Source: Venatoribacter cucullus (GTDB lineage: Bacteria > Pseudomonadota > Gammaproteobacteria > Pseudomonadales > Oceanobacteraceae). From it: 64,000 nucleotides of DNA. How positions within the stretch are numbered: position 1 is the first letter of the stretch; every line of letters begins with the position of its first letter. The notes below the pieces were generated by a model. It was not told where the DNA came from. It did no database searches and was given only the letters and a program-made list of their open reading frames with translations. Shown piece by piece: positions 30,233 to 39,219 of this stretch. Location of the stretch: NCBI RefSeq assembly GCF_016132445.1, contig NZ_CP046056.1, positions 930,001 through 994,000 on the forward strand, given 5' to 3'. Made by a program: the position numbers and the translations under genes.

Positions 30233-31381
30233 TTAACCCTGAGTTGCCGCGTTGCGGTCGGTTACATCTTCCGGTGTTACCGGAATGCCGGTCTGAACTT
30301 TCTGAATACCATTCACAATCACGCGGTCGCCGGCCTGCAGACCATGCTTCAGCAGCCATTGGTCACCCACGGCGCGGGATACTTCCACCACCCGCATTTC
30401 CACGATGTTGTCGCTGTTCACGACCATGGCGGTGGTGACGGCACTGCCCTGACGGATAATGGCTTTCTGCGGAATCAGCAGGGCATTTTCCAGACGGGTA
30501 TTCGGAACTTTGGCCCGCACAAACATACCCGGCAGCAATACGGAATCTTCATTCTGGAACAGGGCGCGCACGTTGACGGTGCCGGTGCCCGGATCGACGC
30601 TGACATCGGCAAACTGCAGCTGGCCAACTTCGCCATAGGCGGTGCCGTTATCCAGTTCTACTGTTACGTCACGGCTTAAGCCGGTGCTTTTCATTGCCAT
30701 CAGGGCGCCGGCCGGACGCTGAATGTCCACATACACCGGGTTCAGCTGGCGGATGGTGGTCAGCGGATTGGCCTGCTGGGCAGAGACCAGGGCGCCTTCG
30801 GTAATATTGGAACGGCTGATAACGCCCGGAATGGGAGCGGTAATTTCGGTGTAGCTGAGGTTAACCTGGGCGCTGCGCACAGCGGCTTTGGCGGCCTGTA
30901 CCTGGGCTTCGGTCTGCTTGGCAGCGGCTTCGGAATCATCCAGTTCCTGTTCACTGATGGAAGCGTTCCTGGACAGCTTTTTATAGCGCTCGGCCTTCAG
31001 TTTGGCGGCGTAGGCATTGGCTTCGGCCACGGCCAGCTGGGCTTTGGCACTGGCCAGTGCCGCTTCGTACAGGGTTGGATCAATCTGGTACAGCTTGTCA
31101 CCGGCGGCGACCGTGGCCCCTTCTTCAAAGAAGCGCTTGGTAATAATACCGCTGACCTGAGGGCGTATTTCTGCCGAACGATAAGCCGTAACACGGGCCG
31201 GCAGCAGGTCGGTCAGAACCAGGGTTTGTTCCTGCAGGGTGACCACTTCAACGGCTGGCGGGGGCATTTGAGGAGCAGCAGCACCGGCAGATTTCTGCTC
31301 GCTGCAGCCAACCACCAGGGTTAACAGCGAGCCAAGCAGCAGGGGTAATCCATAACGGATGTTGGGTTCAGTCTTTCCCAT
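30233..31381 (-). CDS. RND periplasmic adaptor (AcrA/MexA type)
   Basis: The membrane-fusion subunit links the RND pump to an outer-membrane channel. The 382-residue lipoprotein has a lipobox at VVGCS, a lipoyl-type domain (RPQVSGIITKRFFEEGATVAAGD), a long helical hairpin rich in Ala/Glu (about 105-160), a second lipoyl half (ITAPIPGVISRSNITEGALV) and beta-barrel and membrane-proximal domains. It is the first gene of the pump operon. Confidence 0.95.
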   Translation of the reverse strand: MGKTEPNIRYGLPLLLGSLLTLVVGCSEQKSAGAAAPQMPPPAVEVVTLQEQTLVLTDLLPARVTAYRSAEIRPQVSGIITKRFFEEGATVAAGDKLYQIDPTLYEAALASAKAQLAVAEANAYAAKLKAERYKKLSRNASISEQELDDSEAAAKQTEAQVQAAKAAVRSAQVNLSYTEITAPIPGVISRSNITEGALVSAQQANPLTTIRQLNPVYVDIQRPAGALMAMKSTGLSRDVTVELDNGTAYGEVGQLQFADVSVDPGTGTVNVRALFQNEDSVLLPGMFVRAKVPNTRLENALLIPQKAIIRQGSAVTTAMVVNSDNIVEMRVVEVSRAVGDQWLLKHGLQAGDRVIVNGIQKVQTGIPVTPEDVTDRNAATQG

Positions 31382-31766
31382 AAAGTCCTCTTTATATGAC
31401 GATGCGCCGACAGGCCCTGTTTCAGGCAGGTTTCCGGGCGGCCAGCAGTTACTGATAAATATTCAGCCCGCTTTTATAACGGTTTGAGTCTGTTGATACT
31501 AGGTAAACAGAGCGGAATGCATTGTTGATTATGGTGGAATAATAAACTCTCTGACAGGGCGTGCAAAAAAGCCGGAAATATTGACAGCACTGGCTTATAA
31601 GCGCTGCTCTGTGGGTTTTTTGTCGGTTTTTGTCAATATTGCTCAGGGTAAGGCTTTGGTGCTGCAAGTGGAACAACCACCCGCTCTTAATGGCCTGGCG
31701 CTCCCCTTGGCCTGCCGCAGCTGCATGCTATAGTGTGCGCTCACTGCCCTGTAACCGGAAGTTACT
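31382..31766. promoter_or_regulatory. Divergent promoter region with an inverted repeat
   Basis: This 385-base gap separates the leftward efflux operon from the rightward TIGR03546 gene and must hold promoters for both. A perfect 10-bp inverted repeat AATATTGACA / TGTCAATATT (31577-31586 and 31631-31640, 44 bases apart) is the most visible signal and could be a regulator site. I see no gene. Confidence 0.4.
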
Positions 31767-32273
31767 ATGTTAAGTATGTTGGCCAAGCTGCTGAAAGCGC
31801 TTAATTCCGAGGCCCAGCCCGGCCAGATTGCTCTGGCTCTGGCGTTGGCGCTGATCGTTGCCCTGACTCCGACCTTCAGCCTGCATAATCTGCTGATTCT
31901 TTTGCTGGCATTGGTTCTGCGCACTAATTTAAGTGCCTTTTTTGTCGGTTTTGCCGGCTTCTCTGCCATTGCCTGGTTGGCCGATCCTTATCTGGCCGGA
32001 CTGGGGGAAACACTGCTGACCCATCCGGCCTTACAGGAAACCTGGACGGCGCTGTATCAGAATGATTTCTGGCGCATGACCGCCTTTAACCACACGCTGG
32101 TATTGGGTGGTTTAGCGGCCGGGCTGGTTGCCTTTGTGCCGGTGTTGTTGCTCAGCCGCTGGCTGGTGGTGCAATACCGCGAGCGACTGCTGGCCTGGGT
32201 GAACCGTTTCCGCGTGGCCCAGCTGCTGAAAGGCAGTAAGTTCTACCGACTTTACCAATCACTGGCGGAGTAA
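31767..32273 (+). CDS. TIGR03546-family membrane protein
   Basis: A 168-residue protein with three or four membrane segments and the family pattern LALALALIVALTPTFSLHNLLILLLALVLRTNLSAFF. The family is of unknown function and is nearly always encoded right before a TIGR03545 gene, as here (five bases apart). It ends in a basic cytoplasmic tail. A joint role in the envelope is inferred. Confidence 0.88.
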   Translation: MLSMLAKLLKALNSEAQPGQIALALALALIVALTPTFSLHNLLILLLALVLRTNLSAFFVGFAGFSAIAWLADPYLAGLGETLLTHPALQETWTALYQNDFWRMTAFNHTLVLGGLAAGLVAFVPVLLLSRWLVVQYRERLLAWVNRFRVAQLLKGSKFYRLYQSLAE

Positions 32274-32278
32274 GCCCT

Positions 32279-34102
32279 ATGAAGCAATGGATTCGCTGGC
32301 CGGGCCTGATTGCCTTCGCCGTTATTACTGCCGCACTGGCGGCGTTTTACCTGTTATTGGCCGGCCCACTGATCAAAATGGCGCTGGAGTCCTTCGGCAG
32401 CCAGGCCAATGGCGCCAAGGTGGATGTAGAGTCAGTGTCGCTGTCCTTTAACCCCATTGGTTTGCAGCTGCAGGGGGTAGCCGTGACCGATGCCCGCCAG
32501 CCACTGCGTAATGCGCTGGTGTTCGACCACGCCGTGGCCGAGCTGGAACTGGCGCCCTTATGGCTGGGTAAGGGCATTGTGCGCGAGCTGAGCATTGAGG
32601 GCTTACGTTTTGGTACTGCCCGCAGCGAATCCGGCGCCTTGCCGGATGTGCCAGAGACCGCACCGGAAGCGGCCACAGAGGACAGCGGTGGCATGCTCAG
32701 CACGGTGGAGTTGCCTACGGCTGACGATATTCTGGCGCGGGAAACCTTAACCACAGAAACCCTGGGCAACGCGTTACAGGAAAACTATGCCGGCCATAAA
32801 GCCCGCATCGACAGCAGCCTGCAGGCGGTGCCCGATGAACAGGCGCTGAAAGCCTATGAGGCGGAAGTGAAAGCCCTGACGTCTGGCAAAATCGCCTCGC
32901 TGGACGATTTCCGTCAGCGCAAAGCCAAGCTGGATGAGCTGAAAGCCCGCTTTAAAGCCGATCAGCAGGCCTTACAGGCCGCCCGTACCGCCATCAGTAC
33001 AGGCCGTAAAGAACTGAGCGCGGATGTACAGGCGTTACGCGCGGCACCCGCTGCTGACCTGAAAAACCTGCGGGAAAAATACCGTTTTGATGCCACCGGT
33101 GCCGCCAACGTCAGCGCTTTGCTGTTCGGCCCTGAAGCCGGTGAATGGGCCACCCAGGCCCTGTATTGGTACGAAAAAATCAAACCCTATCTGGCCAGTG
33201 ATGCCAGCAAAGACGCCGCAGCGGCTGCGGCTGCCCAGCCGGTGCGTAACCGCGATGGCCGCTTTGTGCATTTCCCCAGCGCCGATCCCTGGCCGCAATT
33301 TCTGTTGCGCGAAGCGCGTATTCAGGCGCAACTGGACGCCGGCACCATGCTGATTCAGGCGAATGATATTACCCATCAGCAGCCGGTGCTGGGCCGCCCG
33401 GCCGTGGTGGTGGCCAACAGTGCCAATATGGCGGCGATTGACGACCTGACCCTGGAGCTGACGCTGGATCACCGTACGGCACCGGGCCGCGACAGCCTGG
33501 TGCTGGCGATCAAAGACTGGCAACCCAAAGCGATGGATCTTGGTGTGGGTTCGGCGCGGCTGGATTCGTCCCGCGTGCAGGTGAATGCCCGGGCGGTGGT
33601 GGTGGGCGCGCAGCTGGACGCCAGTGGCCGTGCTGATTTTAACGACGCGCGTTTTGCCAGTGAGGGAAAAACCCTGTTTGCCCGGGAGCTGGGCAGTGCG
33701 CTGGCGGGCATTAACCAGTTCCGCGTCGATGCTGGCGCCAGTGGCCGGTTGAGTTCACCCTCGGTGAATCTGAGTTCCGATCTGGATAAGCAGCTGAGCA
33801 AGGCGTTTGACCGGCGACTGCAGCAGAAGCAGGACGAACTGGAAGCCGAGCTGAAAGCCAAACTGCAACAGAAACTGCAGCAACAGCTGGGTGATTACGC
33901 CGCTGAACTGGAGCAGTTGCAGCAACTGGAGGGCAGCCTGGAGCAACGTCTGAGCCAGCTGGGCGATATGGCCGCGACGCAGCTGGACGATTATGCCGAC
34001 CAGCAAAAACGCGAAGCAGAAGCTAAGGCCAAAGCTGAGGCGGATGCGCGTAAAAAAGAGCTGGAAAGCAAAGCCAAAGATAAACTGAAAAAATTATTCT
34101 GA
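32279..34102 (+). CDS. TIGR03545-family protein (AsmA-like)
   Basis: The 607-residue protein has one N-terminal membrane helix (about 8-30) followed by a large soluble part. An AsmA-like beginning (GPLIKMALESFGSQANGAKVDVESVSLSFNPIGLQLQGV) is seen, then a helical middle, and a C-terminal coiled coil very rich in Gln, Glu and Lys (QKQDELEAELKAKLQQKLQQ...). AsmA-like proteins take part in outer-membrane lipid handling; for this family the role is not established. The pairing with the TIGR03546 gene is conserved. Confidence 0.88.
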   Translation: MKQWIRWPGLIAFAVITAALAAFYLLLAGPLIKMALESFGSQANGAKVDVESVSLSFNPIGLQLQGVAVTDARQPLRNALVFDHAVAELELAPLWLGKGIVRELSIEGLRFGTARSESGALPDVPETAPEAATEDSGGMLSTVELPTADDILARETLTTETLGNALQENYAGHKARIDSSLQAVPDEQALKAYEAEVKALTSGKIASLDDFRQRKAKLDELKARFKADQQALQAARTAISTGRKELSADVQALRAAPAADLKNLREKYRFDATGAANVSALLFGPEAGEWATQALYWYEKIKPYLASDASKDAAAAAAAQPVRNRDGRFVHFPSADPWPQFLLREARIQAQLDAGTMLIQANDITHQQPVLGRPAVVVANSANMAAIDDLTLELTLDHRTAPGRDSLVLAIKDWQPKAMDLGVGSARLDSSRVQVNARAVVVGAQLDASGRADFNDARFASEGKTLFARELGSALAGINQFRVDAGASGRLSSPSVNLSSDLDKQLSKAFDRRLQQKQDELEAELKAKLQQKLQQQLGDYAAELEQLQQLEGSLEQRLSQLGDMAATQLDDYADQQKREAEAKAKAEADARKKELESKAKDKLKKLF

Positions 34103-34112
34103 AGGCTGATTT

Positions 34113-34427
34113 ATGCAGACCCGTTTATTAACCCCGGACGACTTTCACGCCACCCGCATTAATCCAGTGCGGGTAACCGACGGCACGCCGCCGCTGAATT
34201 TCTGGGATTATGTGGCGGCCATTCCGGCCGCGGATTTCGGCATTGCCGATTGCCGCGCCGGGCAGGTAACCCATGTGTACCGTATGGAAGACCGTTACGA
34301 GCATATTCTGATTAACAGCCAGTATCAGGGTGTGGCGATGGTGATTGTGGTGGATTTACCGGCGGGCGGGGTATTCGGGCACATGCTGCTGGATTTAAAC
34401 CCCGCCGGGACGAAAGAGCCGGGTTAA
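34113..34427 (+). CDS. Small conserved protein, unknown
   Basis: A 104-residue soluble protein with no recognised domain. It contains a conserved-looking core HVYRMEDRYEHILINSQ and a short beta-rich end. It follows the TIGR03545 gene by ten bases and precedes a terminator, so it is the last gene of that unit. A function is not inferred. Confidence 0.7.
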   Translation: MQTRLLTPDDFHATRINPVRVTDGTPPLNFWDYVAAIPAADFGIADCRAGQVTHVYRMEDRYEHILINSQYQGVAMVIVVDLPAGGVFGHMLLDLNPAGTKEPG

Positions 34428-34440
34428 GACGGGATAATAA

Positions 34441-34472
34441 AAAAAACGGGGCCATGATAGCCCCGTTTTTTT
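34441..34472. terminator. Bidirectional terminator
   Basis: AAAAAACGGGGC-N7-GCCCCGTTTTTTT between the converging genes at 34427 and 34488. Confidence 0.9.
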
Positions 34473-34487
34473 ATTGGCGATGCCGAC

Positions 34488-35021
34488 TCAGAAAAACAGC
34501 CCGGCTTCCAGCTGCGCTTCTTCAGTCATCATATCGCGGCTCCAGGGCGGGTCGAACACCAGCTCTACTTCGACCTTTTGCACATTAGGTACTTTGGCGA
34601 CGCGGTATTTTACATCCGAAATTAATACCGGCCCCATGCCGCAGGTGGGTGCGGTTAAGGTCATGCGGATTTTCACGTTATGGCCGTCGATATCAATGCC
34701 GTAAATCAGCCCTAAATCAAGCAGGTTGATCGGAATTTCCGGGTCATAAATGGTGCGCAGCGCCTGGCGGATCTGGTCATCATGTACCTGACCATCACCA
34801 CGGTCTTCGTAGACAATTTCCTCGGCTTCCAGGCCCAGTGCCGCCGCATCGGTGCCGTCAACACGCAGCATATTGCCGTTGTGGGTGACGGTGTAATTAC
34901 CGCCCAGCGCCTGATTAATGGTGACGAAACTGCCGGCCGGAATCACCGCTGGTACGCCGGATGGCACCATGCGGGCGGGGCAGGATTCGTGCGCGACGAC
35001 CATTCTTCTTTCCACATTCAC
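34488..35021 (-). CDS. sufT: Iron-sulfur assembly protein SufT
   Basis: This 177-residue DUF59/MIP18 protein aids maturation of iron-sulfur proteins. The conserved DPEIPINLLDLGLIYG motif and the Cys in LTAPTCGMGP are present; the first part (about 1-80) is an N-terminal domain typical of SufT. It lies downstream of the sufBCDSA genes on the same strand, separated from sufA by a repeat-rich gap that may reduce readthrough. Confidence 0.92.
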   Translation of the reverse strand: MNVERRMVVAHESCPARMVPSGVPAVIPAGSFVTINQALGGNYTVTHNGNMLRVDGTDAAALGLEAEEIVYEDRGDGQVHDDQIRQALRTIYDPEIPINLLDLGLIYGIDIDGHNVKIRMTLTAPTCGMGPVLISDVKYRVAKVPNVQKVEVELVFDPPWSRDMMTEEAQLEAGLFF

Positions 35022-35074
35022 TCCTGTTTGAAGCTATTGCGCTCAATCATACTGCGTTAAAACCCGCCTCCGAC

Positions 35075-35320
35075 TGCTCATGTACTTCAGTACACTGCGC
35101 GTCTTCGTTGGTTTTTGCCTGGTCTGATTATCGCTCATAACGCTTCATTGAATCTGTTTATATTGCGCTTGCTCATGCTGCATTAGAACCGTGTCCGGTT
35201 ACAAGCTTCTGCGTCTACTGCAGTGCAAGGTTCTGGTTCCCGGTAAGAGAAGCGTTGGCGAGGCCGGCTGAGGGCGGCGCAGGTTGCCGGGAAAGCGCAG
35301 CGTACTGTAGTACGTGAGCA
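35075..35320. repeat. REP-like inverted pair between sufA and sufT
   Basis: Two 26-base elements face each other: 35075-35100 and 35295-35320. The second, read in reverse, matches the first at 23 of 26 positions. Each contains a gtac...gtac core (e.g. TGTACTTCAGTACACTG). Pairs like this are typical of repetitive extragenic palindromes. The 346-base gap (35022-35367) holds no gene. Confidence 0.7.
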
Positions 35321-35367
35321 TTTACCGGCGTTCTGCAACAAAGCTCAGCCAACGCAGCCAGCTTCGT

Positions 35368-35727
35368 TCAAACCGAGAAGGATTCGCCGCAGCCGCACAG
35401 ATCTTTGGCATTCGGGTTATTGAATTTGATGGTACTGTTCAACCCCTCTTTGCTGAAATCAATCACCGTTCCCTGCACAAAGGCTGCCGCCTCGGCCGGT
35501 ACAAACAATTTCACATCGTCGGCAACCTGAATAATCTGGTCGCCTTCAGTGGCGGCGGCAACAAATTCAATATCGTATTTAAAGCCCGAGCAACCGCTCT
35601 TTTTAATGCCCAGACGGATGCCTTGCATGGCCGGGTTTTTCAGCAGTTGTTTGCGCACGTGCTGGATGGCGGCATCGGTCATGCTGACGCTGGCCGGCGC
35701 CGTCGGATCCCAGGTTTCGGTACTCAT
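35368..35727 (-). CDS. sufA: A-type iron-sulfur carrier SufA
   Basis: SufA carries iron-sulfur clusters from the scaffold to targets. The 119-residue protein keeps the three ligand cysteines: Cys46 in SGCSGF and Cys111/Cys113 in DLCGCGESF. It follows sufS by twelve bases and is the last gene of the continuous suf cluster. ErpA or IscA are the alternatives by sequence, but the genomic setting favours SufA. Confidence 0.93.
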   Translation of the reverse strand: MSTETWDPTAPASVSMTDAAIQHVRKQLLKNPAMQGIRLGIKKSGCSGFKYDIEFVAAATEGDQIIQVADDVKLFVPAEAAAFVQGTVIDFSKEGLNSTIKFNNPNAKDLCGCGESFSV

Positions 35728-35739
35728 AGTCCTGACTCC

Positions 35740-36972
35740 TTACAGCAAAAACAGTTTGGCTTTTTCCAGCCCGTTAAATAATGCGTCCACTTCATCCAGC
35801 GTATTGTAGAAGCTGAACGAGGCGCGCACGGTGCCCGGTACCTTAAATTGTTCCATCACCGGCATGGCACAGTGGTGGCCGGTACGCACGGCAATACCTT
35901 GCTGGTCGAGCAGGGTGCCGACATCAGCCGGGTGAGTGCCTTCCAGAATAAAACCAAAAACAGAGGCTTTATGGCGGGCGTTGCCGATAATGCGGATACC
36001 GCCGATTTGCGCTGCCCGTTGATTAGCGTGCGCCAGCAGGGCATCTTCATGGGCTGCCAGCGCCACGCGATCGAGGCTGTGCAGGTAATCCACCGCTGCC
36101 GCCAGGCCAATAGCACCGGCAATATTCGGGGTACCGGCTTCAAATTTATATGGCAGACCGTTGTAGGTGGTTTTACTGAAGCTGACGTGCTCAATCATTT
36201 CGCCACCGCCCTGATAAGGCGGCATGGCGTTTAATAAGGCTTCTTTGCCGTACAGCACACCGATGCCGGTCGGGCCGAATAATTTATGCCCGGAAAAGGC
36301 GTAAAAATCGGCGTCCAGCGCTTGTACGTCAACATTCCAGTGGGCGACGGCCTGGGCGCCATCCACCAACACTTTCGCGCCCACGTCATGCGCCATGCGG
36401 ATAATATCGGCCACCGGGTTAATGGTGCCCAGCGCATTGGACACGTGCACGACAGAGACGAATTTTACCTGCGGTGTCAGCAGGCTTTTGTAGGCATCCA
36501 TATCCAGTTCGCCGTTATCCAGTACCGGAATCGGCAGCAGTTCGGCGCCGGTTTGCTCGCACAGCATCTGCCAGGGCACGATATTGGAGTGGTGCTCCAT
36601 ACCGGAAACCAGAATGCGGTCGCCGGCTTTGATAAAGGCGCGGCCCCAGGTGGCCGCCACCAGATTGATGGATTCGGTGGTGCCACGGGTCCAGACGATT
36701 TCTTCGGCTTTTTTTGCGTTCAGAAAACGCTGCAGGGTTTTGCGGGCATTTTCAAAGTGTTCGGTCGCACGGTCGCTTAAGGTGTGCGCGCCACGGTGCA
36801 CGTTGGAGTTGTCGTGCTCGTAATAACGCTGCAGGGCGTCGATAACCGCTTTGGGTTTTTGCGTGGTGGCGCCGTTATCCAGATACACCAGCGGTTTGCA
36901 GTTTACTTCCTGATGCAGCGCCGGAAATTGCTCACGGATCGCATTTAACAGCTCGGCAGACAAAGCACTCAT
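35740..36972 (-). CDS. sufS: Cysteine desulfurase SufS
   Basis: The PLP enzyme takes sulfur from cysteine for cluster assembly. In 410 residues I see the PLP lysine in FSGHKLFGPTG and the active cysteine Cys368 in RTGHHCAMP, the position that marks group II desulfurases. YLDNGATTQKP begins the core. Its start overlaps the sufD stop by four bases (ATGA). No sufE is found in the operon, so a sulfur acceptor must come from elsewhere. Confidence 0.97.
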   Translation of the reverse strand: MSALSAELLNAIREQFPALHQEVNCKPLVYLDNGATTQKPKAVIDALQRYYEHDNSNVHRGAHTLSDRATEHFENARKTLQRFLNAKKAEEIVWTRGTTESINLVAATWGRAFIKAGDRILVSGMEHHSNIVPWQMLCEQTGAELLPIPVLDNGELDMDAYKSLLTPQVKFVSVVHVSNALGTINPVADIIRMAHDVGAKVLVDGAQAVAHWNVDVQALDADFYAFSGHKLFGPTGIGVLYGKEALLNAMPPYQGGGEMIEHVSFSKTTYNGLPYKFEAGTPNIAGAIGLAAAVDYLHSLDRVALAAHEDALLAHANQRAAQIGGIRIIGNARHKASVFGFILEGTHPADVGTLLDQQGIAVRTGHHCAMPVMEQFKVPGTVRASFSFYNTLDEVDALFNGLEKAKLFLL

Positions 36973-38324
36973 GCGTTGGCTCCTGTCAGACCGGCCGCTT
37001 CATTTTCCAGCAGGTGCTGGTTCAGGCTGTCGTCACGGCCAAAGCGCTGCGCCAGCACCGGCCGCAGTAAATGGGTAATGGCGGCATCCGGAAGGGCTTC
37101 CAGCAGTTCATTGATAAAACCAAAGCTCAGCATCACTTCTGCTTCGCGCTGGCTGATGCCACGGCTCTGCAGATAAAAACGCGCTTTTTCTTCCAGCTGG
37201 GCGACGGTAGCACCGTGGGCACATTTAACATCGTCGGCGTAAATTTCCAGTTCCGGCTTGGTGTAAATTTCTGCGGTATTGGTTAACAGCAGATTTTTAT
37301 TACTGAGCTGGGCGTTGGTTTTTTGCGCCTGCGGGTGGATATGAATGCGGCCATTAAAAATGGCTTTGGATTTGTCATTCATAATGCCGCGGAATACTTC
37401 ATTGCTGGTGCAGTGCGCGACTTTGTGTTCAATGCAGGTATGGAAATCCACCACCTGCTGATTCTGCGGTACATAAACACCGGCAATTTCTGCGTGGGAG
37501 CCGCCTTCGTTGTGGTTTACCACAATATCGTTGCGGGTCAGGCGGGTGCCCATGCCCAGATGGAACGCGTTGTACTGCGCGTCACGGCCCAGGGCCACAT
37601 GGGTGCTGCCGATGTGCAGCGCCTCTTCCTGCAGGGTTTGCAGGCGGTAATGCTGCAGGCGTGCATTGGCACCGACAGCGATTTCGGTAATGGCATTGGT
37701 AAAGCTGGATTGCGCTACAGAATCGGAACCGTATTGTTCAATCACGGTGGCGGCGGCACCGCTTTCCAGTACCAGTAGCATGCGGGCCGTTACGGCAAAG
37801 GGCTGCGGATTGGCAGTGGTTAACTGCACAATCTGAATGGGCTGCGCCAGTTGCTGGTTTTTACCGATATGAATCAGCACACCGTCGTTCACGCTGGCGT
37901 TGTTCAGGTCATTGAACAGGTGCGTGGTGCTGGGTGTCTGCGCCAGAATACTGCCCAGTTGTTCGGCAATAACGGCCTGCTGTTGCGCATCGGCCTGCGA
38001 AAACAGGCACACTTCCGGCAACGTTAAGGCATCGGATAAGCCGGTATCTAACTGGCCGTTAATAAACACCAGCCGGGCGGTTTTCAGTTCTTTAATGTCG
38101 CAGGCCGCCTGCAGTTCGGCGGTTATGCTGGCGCTTTCCGGTGCGATAAATTCACTGGTGCTTAAATTGTGCAGCGAGGTGTATTTCCAGGCTTCGGTTT
38201 TACGCGTTGGCATGGTGGCAGACGCAAAGGCGCTGCGGCCTTGTTCATTCAGTGCCGCCAGCAAGGGCAAACTGGTCTGTTGGCTGGCGAGCGCCAGCTG
38301 CTGAGTGTGGAATTCACTGGCCAT
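36969..38324 (-). CDS. sufD: Iron-sulfur scaffold subunit SufD
   Basis: SufD forms the SufBCD scaffold complex. The 451-residue start at 38324 (MASEFHTQQL) lies one base after the sufC stop; the longer frame to 38399 runs into sufC. It shows the family core with the HHIEHKVAH-type block (CIEHKVAHCTSNEVFRG) and KSKAIFNGRIHIHPQAQKTNA, NLLLTNTAEIYTKPELEIYADDVKCAHGAT. Confidence 0.95.
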   Translation of the reverse strand: MASEFHTQQLALASQQTSLPLLAALNEQGRSAFASATMPTRKTEAWKYTSLHNLSTSEFIAPESASITAELQAACDIKELKTARLVFINGQLDTGLSDALTLPEVCLFSQADAQQQAVIAEQLGSILAQTPSTTHLFNDLNNASVNDGVLIHIGKNQQLAQPIQIVQLTTANPQPFAVTARMLLVLESGAAATVIEQYGSDSVAQSSFTNAITEIAVGANARLQHYRLQTLQEEALHIGSTHVALGRDAQYNAFHLGMGTRLTRNDIVVNHNEGGSHAEIAGVYVPQNQQVVDFHTCIEHKVAHCTSNEVFRGIMNDKSKAIFNGRIHIHPQAQKTNAQLSNKNLLLTNTAEIYTKPELEIYADDVKCAHGATVAQLEEKARFYLQSRGISQREAEVMLSFGFINELLEALPDAAITHLLRPVLAQRFGRDDSLNQHLLENEAAGLTGANA

Positions 38325-38325
38325 A

Positions 38326-39081
38326 TCATTCTGCTCCGTTGCTGTTTTCCAGCCAGCCGTAGCCTTTTTCTTCCAGTTCCAGTGCCAGTTCTTTGCCACC
38401 GGATTTCACGATACGGCCATTCGCCAGCACGTGAACGTAATCGGGCACAATGTAGTCGAGCAGGCGCTGATAGTGAGTGACTACGATAAAGCTGCGGTTG
38501 GCATCGCGCATGGCGTTAACACCCTGAGCCACCACCTGCAGTGCATCGATATCCAGACCGGAGTCGGTTTCATCCAGAATGCACAGGCTGGGTTCCAGCA
38601 GCATCATCTGCATCAGTTCGTTGCGCTTTTTCTCGCCGCCGGAAAAGCCTTCGTTCACTCCACGCTTGAGGAAACTCTGATCCAGATTCACGGCTTTGCA
38701 TTTTTCCCGCGCCAGCTTCAGAAACTGTACGGAGTCCAGTGCCGGTTTGCCCTGATGAGCACGCACGGCATCGACCGAGGCTTTCAGGAACTCGAGGTTG
38801 GATACGCCCGGAATTTCTACCGGATACTGGAACGCCAGAAACACACCTTCGCGGGCGCGCTGTTCCGGTTCCATTTCCAGAATGTCTTTGCCGTTCAGGG
38901 TGACGGAACCACCGGTCACTTCATAACCATCACGACCGGCCAGCACATTGCCCAGGGTACTTTTACCGGCACCGTTCGGGCCCATAATGGCGTGCACTTC
39001 ACCGGGTTTAATCTCCAGGTTCAGGCCTTTGAGGATCTCTTTGTCTTCCACTTGGGCGTGCAGGTCTTTAATGCTGATCAT
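38326..39081 (-). CDS. sufC: Fe-S assembly ATPase SufC
   Basis: SufC is the ABC-type ATPase of the SufBCD complex. In 251 residues it has Walker A (GPNGAGKST), the signature SGGEKKRNE and Walker B (CILDETDSGLD). Start at 39081 (MISIKDLHAQ) agrees with the family start; the frame upstream is not needed. It lies 138 bases after sufB and one base before sufD. Confidence 0.96.
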   Translation of the reverse strand: MISIKDLHAQVEDKEILKGLNLEIKPGEVHAIMGPNGAGKSTLGNVLAGRDGYEVTGGSVTLNGKDILEMEPEQRAREGVFLAFQYPVEIPGVSNLEFLKASVDAVRAHQGKPALDSVQFLKLAREKCKAVNLDQSFLKRGVNEGFSGGEKKRNELMQMMLLEPSLCILDETDSGLDIDALQVVAQGVNAMRDANRSFIVVTHYQRLLDYIVPDYVHVLANGRIVKSGGKELALELEEKGYGWLENSNGAE

Positions 39082-39219
39082 GGTGGTACCTATGTCTTTT
39101 AAGTTCGGTGTCTGCTTTGCAGCCACCTGAGTCAATATCTTGAATTATCTTATGTCTGGTCGTTATCTATCTGGGCGTTACCTATCCTGCGTTACGAGCG
39201 CAGTAGCCCGGACGGATCC

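Noticed and set aside
31449-31969. Two minus-strand frames near the efflux promoter
   Set aside because: One has no ribosome site, the other is antisense to the TIGR03546 gene; neither resembles a regulator.
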